In this document: one piece after another, positions 1-5,985 of the stretch
How the letters are laid out: each line of letters begins with the position of its first letter
Position numbering within the stretch: the first letter of the stretch is position 1
DNA from: Candidatus Segatella violae
GTDB taxonomy: Bacteria; Bacteroidota; Bacteroidia; Bacteroidales; Bacteroidaceae
Direction of reading: 5' to 3'
Assembly (NCBI GenBank): GCA_002440225.1
Contig: DJSH01000016.1
Location: 8,160 to 32,324 of the forward strand
Length of the DNA stretch: 24,165 bases
Program-made: the position numbers and the translations under genes
The notes under the pieces: model-generated
Told to the model about the DNA's origin: nothing
Databases searched by the model: none
Seen by the model: the letters and a program-made list of their open reading frames with translations, nothing else

Positions 1-44
1 AGCCTTTTTGGTTTTATTCCTTATAACTTATACACATAAAGAGA

Positions 45-884
45 TTACTTATTCTTCACGATGTCCAAGGTCATCTTGCCTACCCAGATGGCACTCTTGC
101 CATTTTGGTCAACAGGAACCTCCTTGCCATCGAGATTTTTCAAGTATCTTAGGTTCTTGAAGTAAGTGTGGCTATGACCGCCGAGCACCAAGTCGATGTA
201 TCGGGTGCCAGGCACCAGTTCGGTGTCGTCTATCCCATCTATGTTCCATCCCAGGTGAGAGAGACAGATGATAACGTCGCACTTCTTTTTCTTCTTCAAG
301 AACTCAGCCATCTCCTCGCCCTTCTGCACAGGGTCGAGATACTTGATAGGTCCATAGTTGGCCTCGCTCACCAAGCCCTTGAGCTCAGGGCAAAGACCAA
401 AGACGCCAATCTTCAAGCCCTGGCGATGCAAGATGACGTATGGCTTCACGACATCCACCAAAGGAGTACCCGTGAAATCGTAGTTGCTGCAAACTATCGG
501 GAACTTCGCCATCTTGAAGAGGCGCACCATGTTGTCGATGCCAAAATCAAACTCATGGTTGCCGATGGTGGCAGCATCATATTTCATCTCGTTCATGAGT
601 CCTACCTCCACATCGCCCTTGAAGAGCGAATAGTAAGGCGAGCCCTGCGAGAAATCGCCGCTGTCGAAGAGCAACAAGTCGGGATTAGCCATGCGCTCCT
701 GCTTAACCATCGCCACACGGCGAAGATAGCCACCACGATTCGCCATCGCCGTATCGGCGAGGTTTGGGTTGATAGGCATCACGCACGAATGGGTGTCATT
801 GGTATGGAGCACCACCAACTTTTTCTGCGCCATCACATTCATGGCACAGAAACACATCATTATATATACTACTAATTTCTTCAT
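45..884 (-). CDS. 5'-nucleotidase/UshA-like metallophosphatase domain protein (N-terminal half only)
   Basis: A 279-aa secreted calcineurin-like phosphoesterase, the catalytic half of the periplasmic 5'-nucleotidase/UshA family, which removes phosphate from nucleotides. A signal peptide (about residues 1-19, ending VMAQ) precedes the dimetal motifs: HTNDTH (27-32), FDSGDF (73-78), GNHEFD (108-113), a LSHLGW segment near 209 and GGHSHT near 235. Typical UshA proteins are about 500-550 aa and also carry a substrate-binding C-terminal domain. That domain is absent here and is instead the separate gene just upstream, 16 nt away on the same strand, so the two are probably co-transcribed and work together. 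All metal motifs are intact, so an active phosphatase is expected. Substrate preference cannot be read from the sequence. Confidence 0.9.
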   Translation of the reverse strand: MKKLVVYIMMCFCAMNVMAQKKLVVLHTNDTHSCVMPINPNLADTAMANRGGYLRRVAMVKQERMANPDLLLFDSGDFSQGSPYYSLFKGDVEVGLMNEMKYDAATIGNHEFDFGIDNMVRLFKMAKFPIVCSNYDFTGTPLVDVVKPYVILHRQGLKIGVFGLCPELKGLVSEANYGPIKYLDPVQKGEEMAEFLKKKKKCDVIICLSHLGWNIDGIDDTELVPGTRYIDLVLGGHSHTYFKNLRYLKNLDGKEVPVDQNGKSAIWVGKMTLDIVKNK

Positions 885-900
885 AAATCAATCTGTTTTC

Positions 901-1686
901 TTATTCTACCACGCAGCGGCCTTCAATCTTCGAACTTACAGTTTCTCCTTGCTTCGCCTTCTCACGGAAATAGTCCATGATGATGTAGCGCACGTTATTC
1001 TCCTTAGCCTTCGGAGAAACCACATCGGTGCCACTCTTGAAAGCCACCATCTGGTCGTTGCCCTCGGCAAGGTAGTCGAGCGTGGCGATGCGATATTTCT
1101 TGGCTGGGTCTACTGGCTCACCATTCAAGGTAACGCTCTTGAGATGGCCATCCTTGGTGATGACCAGGCGCACGGCGTGGCTGAGTCCCTCTCCCCCACG
1201 ATGCGCTATCTGCTGGAAGAGCTCCAGCACCTTGTCGCCCGTAAGCGTAAGGAAGCAAATCTTGTTCTCGAAAGGCGCAATCTCGTTCACATCACCCACA
1301 GTCACGTTTCCCTTGGCGAGGTTGGCACGGATGCCACCCATGTTGTAGACCGCGAAGACCGGCTGCTCGTTGAAAGCCTTGCCACCCCATACGAGGATGT
1401 CGCAGAGCAGATTGCTGAGTTCGCTCTCCGGGCGATGGCGAGTCATGTCGTGAGCGATGGTGCCCACCACAGGTCCCATGATGCTATCCACCTTACTCTT
1501 ATATGGAGCGATAAACTTGGCAGCCTCCTCATCAGGCTCCGCATCCCAACGCTGGTCGATGAGGATGCGAGTGCGCTCCACCTTCGCCACCTTATATTTC
1601 TGGGCAAAGGCCGGGCTTGCCATCAGCATTATCATCGCCGATGCAAGCACCATCTTCATACTAGTCTTTTTCTTCATACTTATCAT
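901..1686 (-). CDS. 5'-nucleotidase C-terminal-domain protein (substrate-binding half)
   Basis: A 261-aa secreted protein matching the 5'-nucleotidase C-terminal domain, which in fused enzymes binds the nucleoside. Visible family signatures are SELSNLLCDIL, YNMGGIRANL (near 114-123), EIAPFEN and DYLAEGND. The signal peptide covers about residues 1-29 (ending AFAQ). Two ATGs are possible, at 1686 and in frame at 1677; neither has a strong ribosome binding site, and the longer form is given. It is the first gene of a two-gene minus-strand unit with the metallophosphatase gene. Each half has its own signal peptide, so this is a two-protein arrangement and not a broken single gene. Joint function is inferred from the family. 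Confidence 0.85.
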   Translation of the reverse strand: MISMKKKTSMKMVLASAMIMLMASPAFAQKYKVAKVERTRILIDQRWDAEPDEEAAKFIAPYKSKVDSIMGPVVGTIAHDMTRHRPESELSNLLCDILVWGGKAFNEQPVFAVYNMGGIRANLAKGNVTVGDVNEIAPFENKICFLTLTGDKVLELFQQIAHRGGEGLSHAVRLVITKDGHLKSVTLNGEPVDPAKKYRIATLDYLAEGNDQMVAFKSGTDVVSPKAKENNVRYIIMDYFREKAKQGETVSSKIEGRCVVE

Positions 1687-1725
1687 TACTTCATGCTTTG
1701 AATTATTCCTTCATGTTTTGGAATG

Positions 1726-1733
1726 CAAAAGTA
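1726..1733 (-). promoter_or_regulatory. Possible -7 element for the split 5'-nucleotidase genes
   Basis: On the minus strand this reads TACTTTTG, matching the Bacteroidota -7 consensus TAnnTTTG, 40 bp before the 1686 start. No good TTTG -33 box lies 19-20 bp further upstream, so the assignment rests on the -7 box alone. Confidence 0.45.
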
Positions 1734-1740
1734 CAAAATA

Positions 1741-1767
1741 AATCTGTGAAATCCGTGAAATCTGTGG
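1741..1767. repeat. Three tandem 9-bp units AATCYGTGR, with a fourth copy nearby
   Basis: Three adjacent units read AATCTGTGA (1741-1749), AATCCGTGA (1750-1758) and AATCTGTGG (1759-1767). A further AATCTGTGA lies at 1800-1808. They sit between the divergent 5'-nucleotidase and rplS promoters. A related triplet occurs at 6853-6879. Confidence 0.8.
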
Positions 1768-1834
1768 GAAAAGACAGTTACAAGGAAGAAAAAGAGTTAA
1801 ATCTGTGAGAAAAAGGAAAGAAACTGACTGAAAA

Positions 1835-1866
1835 TTTGCGAGATACAAGAAAAAGTCGTAACTTTG
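1835..1866 (+). promoter_or_regulatory. rplS promoter
   Basis: TTTG at 1835-1838 and TAACTTTG at 1859-1866 are separated by 20 bp, matching the Bacteroidota -33/-7 consensus. Transcription would start just after 1866 and leave a leader of roughly 90 nt before the rplS ATG. Confidence 0.7.
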
Positions 1867-1962
1867 CACCCGCTTTTCGGCGTAACCGCTGTTGTCTGGG
1901 CAGAAGTGTTGCTCGTCCATGTTGCGCAGGAACGACAAACAATTTTTAATTTTATACAAAAA
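1867..1962 (+). promoter_or_regulatory. rplS 5' leader with possible RNA structure
   Basis: This leader of about 95 nt is long for a Bacteroidota ribosomal protein gene. A short hairpin CGC-N6-GCG is visible at 1871-1882, and TTGTC (1892-1896) can pair with GACAA (1934-1938) around a G/C-containing interior. Autogenous control by L19 is known in other bacteria. Whether this leader is such an element is inference. Confidence 0.3.
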
Positions 1963-2328
1963 ATGGATTTGATTAAAGTTGCTGAAGAAGCATTTGCAAC
2001 CGGCAAGAAGTTCCCTGAGTTCAAGGCAGGTGACACTATCACAGTCGCTTACAAAATCGTCGAGGGTACTAAGGAGCGTATCCAGCTCTATCGTGGTGTA
2101 GTCATCAAGATCTCTGGTCACGGTGACAAGAAGCGTTTCACAGTTCGCAAGATGTCTGGTACTGTAGGTGTAGAGCGTATCTTCCCTATCGAGTCACCAG
2201 CTATCGACTCTATCGAGGTGAACAAGCATGGTAAGGTACGTCGCGCTAAGTTGTATTACTTGCGTAACCTTACAGGTAAGAAGGCTCGTATCGCTGAGAA
2301 GAAGACTGTAGCTAAGGGCGCAGAGTAA
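1963..2328 (+). CDS. rplS: 50S ribosomal protein L19
   Basis: A 121-aa protein beginning MDLIKVAEEAF. Visible L19 features are FKAGDTITVAYKI, the QLYRGVVI strand, GVERIFPIESP and the basic C-terminal segment around RRAKLYYLRNLTGKKARI. L19 sits at the 30S-50S interface of the ribosome. The ATG at 1963 was chosen because an in-frame upstream extension to 1864 would run into the promoter and adds non-homologous sequence. The gene is monocistronic in appearance: its own consensus promoter lies upstream and a strong terminator follows. Codons favour GCT, GGT, CGT and AAG, as expected for high expression. Confidence 0.97.
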   Translation: MDLIKVAEEAFATGKKFPEFKAGDTITVAYKIVEGTKERIQLYRGVVIKISGHGDKKRFTVRKMSGTVGVERIFPIESPAIDSIEVNKHGKVRRAKLYYLRNLTGKKARIAEKKTVAKGAE

Positions 2329-2362
2329 TTTCTTAGGAAACCTGTTTAAGATTAGAAAAAAT

Positions 2363-2399
2363 AAAGGGGAACTGGTCATCACGACTTGTTCCCCTTTTT
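2363..2399 (+). terminator. rplS intrinsic terminator
   Basis: A perfect 10-bp stem AAAGGGGAAC (2363-2372) / GTTCCCCTTT (2388-2397) with a 15-nt loop ends in a T-run (2395-2399). An A-run before the left arm means it could also stop minus-strand transcription from the 74-aa gene. Confidence 0.88.
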
Positions 2400-2457
2400 A
2401 ACTACCTTAAAACCTTTTGAATGATACTAACTATCATCAATCATAAAAAAATCAAAA

Positions 2458-2682
2458 TCATTTCTCGCCCGTACTATAGTTTACGAGTCCATCTTCCGTG
2501 CCGTGCAAGGCACCTTGGAAATCGTCCCAGCTTTGGAAGCCAGCCAGCAGGGCCAGTCGATCCAGTGTTTGGCGAGAAGGCTTTTCCTTTCCTTTCAGCA
2601 CGTCCCACATCTTGTGCAACACGTGTGCCTTGCCGAGTTTTTTTTCAAGCGCTTCGGCAAGCAATTTCAAATCCTGTTTCAT
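2458..2682 (-). CDS. Small conserved-looking protein with HTH-like segment
   Basis: A 74-aa protein, highly charged and helical. I do not recognise a named family. The middle segment PSRQTLDRLALLAGFQSWDD resembles short helix-turn-helix-like motifs seen in many Bacteroidota hypothetical proteins, where a Ser/Thr-Leu-x-x-Leu-A helix is followed by GFxxWxDF. No signal peptide or transmembrane segment is present, so it is probably cytoplasmic. It is alone on the minus strand between rplS and the divergent AICAR transformylase gene. A regulatory role is possible but not shown. The ORF has a clear ATG and a plausible upstream -7 box, which supports it being real. Confidence 0.6.
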   Translation of the reverse strand: MKQDLKLLAEALEKKLGKAHVLHKMWDVLKGKEKPSRQTLDRLALLAGFQSWDDFQGALHGTEDGLVNYSTGEK

Positions 2683-2734
2683 AACAATTTACCCTAACGT
2701 AATTATCTCTATACCTTTCTCAATCTTTCGGCAG

Positions 2735-2742
2735 CAAAAGTA
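2735..2742 (-). promoter_or_regulatory. Possible -7 element for the 74-aa gene
   Basis: Reads TACTTTTG on the minus strand, matching TAnnTTTG, about 53 bp before the ATG at 2682. No clear -33 box was found at the right distance. Confidence 0.4.
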
Positions 2743-2782
2743 CACAAAAAGAATGAAAGTGAATAATGTTTTCTCAATTATT

Positions 2783-2814
2783 TTTGTTTATACCATAAAA
2801 AAGTTGTATTTTTG
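2783..2814 (+). promoter_or_regulatory. Promoter of the AICAR transformylase gene
   Basis: TTTG at 2783-2786 and TATTTTTG at 2807-2814 are separated by exactly 20 bp, a full Bacteroidota -33/-7 pair. The start codon lies 30 bp downstream, giving a short leader. Confidence 0.72.
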
Positions 2815-2843
2815 CAGCAATATTCTAAATAAGTCTTAGAAAT

Positions 2844-4028
2844 ATGAAAGAATTAGCACTAAAGTACGGATGTAATCCAAACCAGAAACCTTCTCGCATC
2901 TACATGGATGACGGAAGAGATCTGCCTATCGAAGTAATCAACGGTCGTCCTGGCTACATCAATTTCCTCGACGCCTTCAACTCTTGGCAATTGGTCAAGG
3001 AGCTCAAGGCTGCCACAGGAATGCCTGCCGCCGCTAGTTTCAAACACGTTTCTCCTGCCGGAGCTGCCATCGGCTTGCCATTGAGCGACACGCTGAAGAA
3101 AATTTACTTCGTCGACGACGTGAACTTCGAACTTTCCCCATTGGCTTGTGCCTATGCTCGTGCACGTGGTGCCGACCGCATGTGCTCTTACGGCGATTTC
3201 GTAGCCCTGAGCGACGTATGCGACGAGCCTACGGCCCTCCTCATCAAGCGTGAGGTGAGCGATGGTGTCATCGCCCCTGGCTTCACCCCCGAGGCCATAG
3301 AGATTTTGAAGGCCAAGCGCAAGGGCACTTACTGCGTCATCAAGATTGACCCAGACTATGTGCCTGCTCCTATCGAGCACAAGCAGGTGTTTGGAGTAAC
3401 ATTCGAACAGGGACGCAACGAGGTGAAACTCGACGACCCAGCTCTCTTCGAGGACATCCCAACAAAGAACAAGACTTTCTCTGCCGAGGCTAAGCGCGAC
3501 CTCATCATCTCGCTCATCACCCTGAAGTATACGCAGAGCAACTCTGTATGCTATGTGAAGGATGGTCAGGCCATCGGTATCGGTGCCGGACAGCAGAGCC
3601 GTATCCACTGTACTCGCTTGGCTGGCAACAAGGCAGACGAGTGGTGGTTGCGCCAGTGCCCTAAGGTGATGAACTTGCCTTTCAAGGAGAAGATTCGCCG
3701 TGCCGACCGCGACAACACCATCAACGTATACATCTCCGACGAGTGGGAGGATGTTCTCCAGGATGGCGTATGGGAGCAGTTCTTCACAGAGAAGCCAGAG
3801 CCTTTGACACGTGAGGAGAAGAAGGCGTGGATTGCGAAGAACACAGGCGTGGCTCTCGGTAGCGATGCATTCTTCCCATTCGGCGACAACATCGAGCGTG
3901 CCCACAAGAGCGGCGTGCAGTATATCGCAGAGGCTGGCGGTTCTATCCGTGACGACAATGTGATCGAGACTTGCGACAAATACGGCATTGCCATGGCGTT
4001 CACTCACGTACGTTTGTTCCACCACTAA
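2844..4028 (+). CDS. Stand-alone AICAR transformylase (PurH C-terminal domain type)
   Basis: A 394-aa phosphoribosylaminoimidazolecarboxamide formyltransferase, transferring a formyl group from 10-formyl-THF to AICAR in purine synthesis. The active-site pair is in KHVSPAGAA (Lys67-His68). Other signatures are YARARGADRM, TQSNSVCY (Asn233), GAGQQSRIHCTRLAG, SDAFFPFGDN (340-349) and the C-terminal RLFHH. The N-terminal IMP cyclohydrolase domain of bifunctional PurH (about 520 aa) is missing, so a cyclohydrolase must be supplied from elsewhere. The motifs follow human ATIC closely rather than the E. coli PurH form, which reads KHANPCG with a DPxSAFGG segment. A complete promoter lies upstream, and the 65-aa gene begins 17 nt after its stop. 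Some databases label such proteins IMP cyclohydrolase, which the visible domain does not support. Confidence 0.93.
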   Translation: MKELALKYGCNPNQKPSRIYMDDGRDLPIEVINGRPGYINFLDAFNSWQLVKELKAATGMPAAASFKHVSPAGAAIGLPLSDTLKKIYFVDDVNFELSPLACAYARARGADRMCSYGDFVALSDVCDEPTALLIKREVSDGVIAPGFTPEAIEILKAKRKGTYCVIKIDPDYVPAPIEHKQVFGVTFEQGRNEVKLDDPALFEDIPTKNKTFSAEAKRDLIISLITLKYTQSNSVCYVKDGQAIGIGAGQQSRIHCTRLAGNKADEWWLRQCPKVMNLPFKEKIRRADRDNTINVYISDEWEDVLQDGVWEQFFTEKPEPLTREEKKAWIAKNTGVALGSDAFFPFGDNIERAHKSGVQYIAEAGGSIRDDNVIETCDKYGIAMAFTHVRLFHH

Positions 4029-4045
4029 TTTTAAGTGATAAATAT

Positions 4046-4243
4046 ATGAGCGATATTGACGATATTATCATGGGCGGCATGGTGTTCAAGGGCGGCGGAG
4101 GTCCGAAGAAGGACAACGACGACAAGGTGAAAACCAAGGCCAAGAAGAAAAAGTATATTACAGGGGCGCATGGCAGCGGCTCTGCCCGCCAAAAGGCGAA
4201 ATATCGCCAGCAACGCGCCAACCGTAAGAGTCAGAAAAGATAA
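4046..4243 (+). CDS. Small, very basic protein of unknown function
   Basis: A 65-aa protein starting MSDIDDIIMGGMVFKGG. I recognise no family. An acidic N-terminus is followed by a glycine run (residues 16-19) and then a strongly lysine/arginine-rich tail (KTKAKKKK, ARQKAKYRQQRANRKSQKR), so it probably binds RNA or DNA or a ribosome-associated partner. This is inference from charge only. The ATG at 4046 is preferred because an in-frame longer ORF would overlap the upstream gene with unrelated sequence. It lies 17 nt after the AICAR transformylase stop and is probably co-transcribed with it. Confidence 0.6.
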   Translation: MSDIDDIIMGGMVFKGGGGPKKDNDDKVKTKAKKKKYITGAHGSGSARQKAKYRQQRANRKSQKR

Positions 4244-4267
4244 GCGACGGATTTCCGTTTTCTACTT

Positions 4268-4484
4268 CACACTACACCAATCTTGCATAACTCGCTGATG
4301 TTCAGCAGAATAAAAGGGTGTAGTGTGACAACTGACACTACACCAACACTACACCACACTACACCCCCCCGCTGGAGAAGAGAAAAGGTGAAGTGTGGTG
4401 TAGTGTGAGTGAAGTGTGAACACCGACATTACACCCACAGAACAACTTTATATTCAGCGAATTACAGCAATTTGGTGTAGTGTG
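4268..4484. repeat. Cluster of ACACTACACC / GGTGTAGTGT decamers in opposing arrays
   Basis: Copies in the ACACTACACC orientation start at 4269, 4335, 4346, 4356 and 4426 (the last reads ACATTACACC). Copies in the GGTGTAGTGTG orientation start at 4317, 4397 and 4474, with variants GGTGAAGTGTG at 4387 and AGTGAAGTGTG at 4408. The central three copies of each orientation are spaced 10-11 bp, about one helical turn, and face each other across 21 nt. Confidence 0.9.
4335..4418. repeat. Long imperfect hairpin formed by opposing decamer arrays
   Basis: Bases 4335-4365 pair with 4387-4417 over 31 positions with four mismatches, closing a 21-nt loop (4366-4386). No T-run follows directly on either strand, so it is not a standard intrinsic terminator. 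It could be a cruciform, an mRNA 3' structure or a protein-binding array. Confidence 0.8.
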
Positions 4485-4567
4485 TAGTACTTTTGCCAAT
4501 TCTATTCTCTACAATTACCCCTTTCAAGATTTTCTCCGCGATGAAAATATAACTGCCTAGCTAGGGC

Positions 4568-4613
4568 AAAAAACTGCCATAGCCGAGGCAATCTACTGCC
4601 ACAGTATGGCAGT
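4568..4613 (-). terminator. Probable terminator of the M23 peptidase gene
   Basis: Read on the minus strand, ACTGCCA (4613-4607) can pair with TGGCAGT (4601-4595) or with a second TGGCAGT (4579-4573), which runs directly into six T residues (4573-4568). The second pairing has the shape of an intrinsic terminator. It lies about 57 bp past the M23 stop codon. Confidence 0.5.
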
Positions 4614-4669
4614 AAACCGCCCAAGGCTCCGCAGCATTCGATTTATCCCCTAGTTTTTTAACAAAAGCC

Positions 4670-5878
4670 CTAGTTCTTGACGCTCTTCACGCCCTTGCCC
4701 TTGGTAAGGTGTAGCGTGACCGCCTTGAGCTTATGCCCACTGTGGTCGAAGACGATGGCAGGGTCTATTCGGCGACCACCGAAACTTATCTCGAAATGAA
4801 GATGCTCGGTAGTGGCACGCCCCGTGCGCCCCGTCAAACCAATTACTTCGCCAGCCTTCACCTTCTGTCCCACCTTCACCTTGTTCTTGCTTTGGTGGCT
4901 ATAGAGGGTCTCGAAACCATAGGCATGTTTGATGCGGATGCAGTTGCCGTAGCCATAGAAGGGACCAGAGGCAACCACCGTGCCGTCGAAGGCAGCCACT
5001 ATTTCGTCGTTAGGACAAGTCTTGAGGTCTACTCCGGAATGGCGGCGCTTGCCTCCGTAAGGACTGATGACACGAGCACCAGGCAAAGGATAAGCCCACG
5101 CCTTCTCCTCCATTTTCTCCAAATCAAGCTCGAAGGTGTTGGTGATAGTGAAAGGATCGTTCACCTCGTCGGGGTCGAGCGTCAAGCCACGGGCGGCTTT
5201 CTTGCCGCCATTCTTAGTGCTGTTGCCTTTCTCGATGGCATCCCTGCCGGCGGAAGAATCCTTGCCGCCTACGACAGAGGCGATGACACGTGAGCCCGAC
5301 TTACGAAACTGCACCGTCTGGCGGCGCAACTTATGGCTCTTCAACTCGATGAAAGTCTCGGGGTTCAATCTACCACCGTTCACCATGATGGAGAAGTCGC
5401 AATAGGTCTCTCCATCCTTGGTGCCCACAATGGCGATAGTCTGCCCAGCCTCCACATGCGCTCCCACCTTCACCAGGTTTTCCGCATTGTTGGCGTAGAC
5501 CGTCTCCAGTCCGTTGTCGTGGCGCACTACGATGACGTTGCCCATCGACTCGGTCTTGCGAGCCAAGCGCACATAACCATCAAACATCGCCTTCACCGCA
5601 TCGCCCTTCGAGGTAGAGATGCGCATCACGCTGTTACCATTAACCAAGGCAGCCTTGCCCACAGGAAGCGGGAAGGAATATTCCGAACCACGGAATATCT
5701 CAAAGTCGACGTTGAAGGCTTGACTCTGGGCAAAGAGCCCTGGGGTAGCGATGCTCACCTGCTGCTGTTCGGCGGTGGTAAAGACATTCTTGGCAGGCAT
5801 GAAGCTGGAGAGCGACAGGAACATCACTCCCGATGCAGCTAGCAAGCCTAAGCCATGCTTAATCATTTTACTTTTCAT
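4670..5878 (-). CDS. Secreted M23-family peptidase with two LytM-like domains
   Basis: A 402-aa protein predicted to act on cell-wall peptidoglycan in the periplasm. A signal or anchor segment covers about residues 1-29. The C-terminal M23 domain (about 262-376) has the full zinc site: HSGVD (His280, Asp284), YSH (His328) and HLHFE (His359, His361). A first M23-like copy (about 69-177) keeps the fold pattern (FDGYVRLA, GNVIVVRHDNG, VEAGQTIAIVG) but has YAN and CDFSI where YSH and HLHFE should be, so it is degenerate and perhaps regulatory. The ATG at 5878 has an AAGG-type binding site. The ORF could extend to a TTG at 5905, but that is unlikely. A strong inverted repeat separates it from pgeF upstream. 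Confidence 0.88.
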   Translation of the reverse strand: MKSKMIKHGLGLLAASGVMFLSLSSFMPAKNVFTTAEQQQVSIATPGLFAQSQAFNVDFEIFRGSEYSFPLPVGKAALVNGNSVMRISTSKGDAVKAMFDGYVRLARKTESMGNVIVVRHDNGLETVYANNAENLVKVGAHVEAGQTIAIVGTKDGETYCDFSIMVNGGRLNPETFIELKSHKLRRQTVQFRKSGSRVIASVVGGKDSSAGRDAIEKGNSTKNGGKKAARGLTLDPDEVNDPFTITNTFELDLEKMEEKAWAYPLPGARVISPYGGKRRHSGVDLKTCPNDEIVAAFDGTVVASGPFYGYGNCIRIKHAYGFETLYSHQSKNKVKVGQKVKAGEVIGLTGRTGRATTEHLHFEISFGGRRIDPAIVFDHSGHKLKAVTLHLTKGKGVKSVKN

Positions 5879-5904
5879 GTTTACCTTATTTATATATAAA
5901 GACA

Positions 5905-5957
5905 AACATCCATTTCTTCCTCTCCCAAAGTACTTAGAAAAGAAAGAAATGGATGTT
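5905..5957. repeat. Perfect 14-bp inverted repeat between pgeF and the M23 gene
   Basis: AACATCCATTTCTT (5905-5918) is matched exactly by AAGAAATGGATGTT (5944-5957) around a 25-nt loop. On the minus strand it lies 29 bp after the pgeF stop and is followed by T/A-rich sequence. It may end the hpt-adk-obg-pgeF transcript or structure the M23 leader. Confidence 0.8.
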
Positions 5958-5985
5958 ATCCCTTATTTATTATCAATACGCTTTA

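Larger units (their letters stand above)
4244..4669. other. Non-coding intergenic region with repeats and hairpins
   Basis: No ORF here resembles a gene. The first part (4268-4484) holds about ten copies of a decamer in both orientations. The last part (4554-4613) holds short inverted repeats that probably form the terminator of the M23 gene read leftward. A TACTTTTG (-7-like) at 4488-4495 follows the last decamer copy. No -33 box is properly spaced, so a small RNA there is only a possibility. Confidence 0.75.

Noticed and set aside
45..1686. The 5'-nucleotidase pair as a frameshifted pseudogene
   Set aside because: The halves are in reversed order and each has its own start and signal peptide, which a frameshift or stop could not produce.
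769..1701. A 310-codon plus-strand frame spanning both 5'-nucleotidase genes
   Set aside because: It reads through two well-supported minus-strand genes and the gap between them; histidine-rich, low-quality translation typical of antisense frames.
2859..4025. A 388-codon open frame on the minus strand opposite the AICAR transformylase gene
   Set aside because: The opposite strand carries a full set of family motifs and a consensus promoter. The antisense frame has no recognisable motif and is a by-product of codon bias.
4268..4484. Possible CRISPR array
   Set aside because: The repeated unit is only about 10 bp, occurs in both orientations, and has no 25-40 bp unique spacers or cas genes nearby.
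4488..4660. A small RNA starting after TACTTTTG at 4488
   Set aside because: There is a -7-like box but no -33 box at the right spacing, and the downstream hairpins are better explained as the M23 terminator on the other strand.
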